This document shows positions 13,978 through 15,735 of a stretch of 15,735 nucleotides of DNA, piece after piece; the first letter of the stretch is position 1; each line of letters opens with the position of its first letter. The stretch spans positions 1 through 15,735 of the forward strand of contig CAYTIB010000058.1 in assembly GCA_964437725.1 (NCBI GenBank). Direction: 5' to 3'. This stretch comes from CAYTIB01 sp964437725 (GTDB taxonomy: Bacteria; UBA8248; JACPRG01; G963555815). Position numbers and translations under genes: made by a program. The notes beneath the pieces were generated by a model. It worked only from the letters and a program-made list of their open reading frames with translations, had not been told where the DNA came from and did not search any database.

Positions 13978-14780
13978 TCCGCGTGCTTAGCGCTGTCGTT
14001 GCGCTACCCCCACTGATCCTGATAATCCGGCTCAGCCCGCCCCTTTACTTTTCCATACTAATCTCTCTCGCGGCGAGCCGCGGAGCATGGGAATTTTTTC
14101 GAATTGCGCAGGTACCAGGAAAACCCGTAGTCTGGATAATAGGTTCGTTGATAGCCGCCGGAATTACTTTTGGAGGTCACCTAGGACTTTACCTTCTACC
14201 TTATCTAGTTCTATGGACAACTCTTTTGCTATTCTTCTCTTCGGCCCTGTGGCTCCCCGCGAATACCTGGCCGGGCCCACGGGGGTGGGTTGGTGGAGCC
14301 GTTGGAGCTTTATTCGTAGGTACAACTTTAGGCTCGTTGATACTTTTGCGAAACTTCGGAGGTGAATCGGAGGGTTGGCGATGGATATTCTACCTCCTGC
14401 TCGTTATCTGGGGAAGTGACACAGGGGCTTATTATGCAGGTCGCTCCTTTGGGAAACACCCATTGAGCCCTCGGCTTAGCCCTAACAAAACTATCGAAGG
14501 TGCTATCGCTGGTTTGGCTACTGGTGTGGTTGGAGGCATCCTAGCCTGGTCTTGGTTCTTGCCACCCAAAACATCGCTGTGGGAAACTTGCGGCGTGTCT
14601 CTGCTTTTGGCTATCACCGGAATTATTGGAGACCTAGCCGAGTCCGCCATCAAGCGCTCTGGAGACACTAAGGATTCAGGGGGAATCATTCCAGGTCATG
14701 GTGGAATTCTGGATCGGCTAGACAGCGTCATGTTCGCTGGTCCAATTTTATATATGTATCTGATTTGGACAACCGCATAA
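13974..14780 (+). CDS. cdsA: Phosphatidate cytidylyltransferase (CDP-diglyceride synthase)
   Basis: An integral membrane enzyme that makes CDP-diacylglycerol from CTP and phosphatidate, the branch point of phospholipid synthesis. The 268 residues are very hydrophobic, with around seven or eight membrane segments. The complete C-terminal family signature spans residues 224-250: S-A-I-K-R, T-K-D, and P-G-H-G-G-I-L-D-R-L-D. W-G-S-D-T-G-A-Y-Y-A-G-R-x-F-G-K-H and S-P-N-K-T-I-E-G are also present. The start is TTG at 13974, with AAAGG seven bases before it, inside the last bases of uppS (TTGA overlap). dxr begins 17 bases after the stop. Confidence 0.95.
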   Translation: MIRVLSAVVALPPLILIIRLSPPLYFSILISLAASRGAWEFFRIAQVPGKPVVWIIGSLIAAGITFGGHLGLYLLPYLVLWTTLLLFFSSALWLPANTWPGPRGWVGGAVGALFVGTTLGSLILLRNFGGESEGWRWIFYLLLVIWGSDTGAYYAGRSFGKHPLSPRLSPNKTIEGAIAGLATGVVGGILAWSWFLPPKTSLWETCGVSLLLAITGIIGDLAESAIKRSGDTKDSGGIIPGHGGILDRLDSVMFAGPILYMYLIWTTA

Positions 14781-14797
14781 GGGGGAGATCCCCGAGC

Positions 14798-15735
14798 ATG
14801 AACAGCGAAAACCACACCAATCGAACCCGGCTTGTCATTCTGGGTTCCACCGGATCTATCGGAAAAAACGCACTGGATATAGTCCGACATCACCACAACG
14901 AATTAGAGGTGGTGGGACTAGCCGGCAGGCAAAATATAGATCTTCTAGAAAAACAGGCTCGAGAATTTCATCCCCTGGTTATCGCTGTCTACGAACAAGA
15001 ACCCGCAGATGCACTGAAAAATCGCCTGAGCGACTTAGACATCGAAATCTGGGAGGGTCTCGAGGGGCAAACCCGTATAGGAAAGATGCCAAAAGCGGAC
15101 CTAGTATTAACAGCCGTAGAAGGTGTCGCTGGTCTTTTGCCAACGATGGCTGCTGTTGAGGCAGGAAAAATTATTGCCCTTGCAAATAAGGAGCCCCTCG
15201 TTGCTGCCGGTGAGTTAGTTATCCGGCAAGCCAGGAAATCTGGCGCTCTCCTTCTTCCAGTTGACAGTGAACATAATGCCATTCACCAAGCTTTGAAAGG
15301 ACACCGGCCAGAGGAAGTTCGGCGGCTCATCCTAACCGCTTCTGGAGGTCCATTTCGGGATCACACCAAAGAACAAATGGCAAACGTCAACCACGAAGAA
15401 GCGCTCAAACATCCAAACTGGAATATGGGCCCAAAGATTTCTATCGATTCCGCAACCATGATGAATAAAGGATTAGAGATTATCGAGGCGCACTGGCTTT
15501 TCGACATTCCCTCGGATTGCATAGAGGTTATGATTCATCGAGAAAGCATAGTCCATTCGCTAGTCGAATACGTAGACGGGTCTTTGATCGGCCAACTCGG
15601 TCTCCCGGACATGAGGATTCCAATATCTTATGCCTTACGTTATCCAAAGCGTCTGGAGACTCATATCCCCCGCTTGGACCTTACTAAAGTTGGACAACTC
15701 TCATTCGCTGCTCCCGCCACCGACCGCTTCCCCTG
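14798..15735 (+). CDS. dxr: 1-deoxy-D-xylulose 5-phosphate reductoisomerase (3' end missing)
   Basis: First committed step of the MEP isoprenoid pathway: rearrangement and NADPH reduction of DXP to MEP. The pathway supplies the precursors used by UppS upstream. The frame runs from ATG 14798, with GGGGGAG 10 bases before it, to the window edge. That gives 312 residues of about 385-400. Motifs are the NADPH site G-S-T-G-S-I-G (16-22), A-N-K-E-P-L-V-A-A-G, metal ligands D156 and E158 in D-S-E-H-N, T-A-S-G-G-P-F-R, H-P-N-W-N-M-G-P-K-I-S-I-D-S-A-T-M-M-N-K-G-L-E with ligand E227, and H-R-E-S-I-V-H-S. The missing part is the C-terminal helical domain. Confidence 0.96.
   Translation, partial: MNSENHTNRTRLVILGSTGSIGKNALDIVRHHHNELEVVGLAGRQNIDLLEKQAREFHPLVIAVYEQEPADALKNRLSDLDIEIWEGLEGQTRIGKMPKADLVLTAVEGVAGLLPTMAAVEAGKIIALANKEPLVAAGELVIRQARKSGALLLPVDSEHNAIHQALKGHRPEEVRRLILTASGGPFRDHTKEQMANVNHEEALKHPNWNMGPKISIDSATMMNKGLEIIEAHWLFDIPSDCIEVMIHRESIVHSLVEYVDGSLIGQLGLPDMRIPISYALRYPKRLETHIPRLDLTKVGQLSFAAPATDRFP

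Noticed and set aside
1..15735. CRISPR array, insertion sequence, tRNA or rRNA
   Set aside because: I found no regularly spaced repeats, transposase motifs, terminal inverted repeats, cloverleaf or rRNA-like stretches on either strand.

Overview
The window is bacterial chromosome: densely packed genes, Shine-Dalgarno sites, sigma70-like promoters and a housekeeping ribosomal protein/translation/isoprenoid cluster. The gene order rplM-rpsI-argC-argJ-rpsB-tsf-pyrH-frr-uppS-cdsA-dxr is one I recall from Nitrospirota, NC10 (Methylomirabilota), Tectomicrobia and deltaproteobacteria-like lineages. With a FrhB-type iron-sulfur flavoprotein beside a molybdenum hydroxylase, it suggests an uncultured, possibly marine or soil member of that broad group. 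This placement is from memory and is weak. I saw no mobile element, CRISPR array, rRNA or tRNA.

Left part (1-3833, all minus strand): an apparent four-gene operon read leftwards, frhB-like, coxM-like FAD subunit, coxS-like 2Fe-2S subunit and coxL-like molybdopterin subunit. The last is cut by the window edge just before its substrate-defining loop. Together they look like a molybdenum hydroxylase wired to an F420/ferredoxin-type electron-transfer protein. The true substrate and electron acceptor are not visible.

A divergent, AT-rich spacer (3834-4348) carries candidate promoters for both directions and a possible leader peptide. It is followed on the plus strand by a WbpA-type nucleotide-sugar 6-dehydrogenase (4349-5656) and an SDR-family sugar-nucleotide 4-epimerase (5667-6644). 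This is a typical pair for making UDP-HexNAcA/HexNAc precursors of surface polysaccharide.

From 6654 a good promoter starts the housekeeping cluster: L13 and S9, then the arginine genes argC and argJ. A second promoter at 10027-10056 starts rpsB-tsf-pyrH-frr-uppS-cdsA-dxr, covering translation (S2, EF-Ts, ribosome recycling factor), UMP kinase, undecaprenyl diphosphate synthase, CDP-diglyceride synthase and DXP reductoisomerase. The last gene runs off the right edge. Several junctions overlap by 1-8 bases, indicating translational coupling.

The best leads beyond routine annotation are: the FrhB-Mo-hydroxylase operon; a nine-residue insertion next to the self-cleavage site of ArgJ; structured RNA leaders before argC and rpsB; an inverted repeat filling the rpsB promoter spacer; and unusually frequent GTG/TTG starts (7 of 16 genes).
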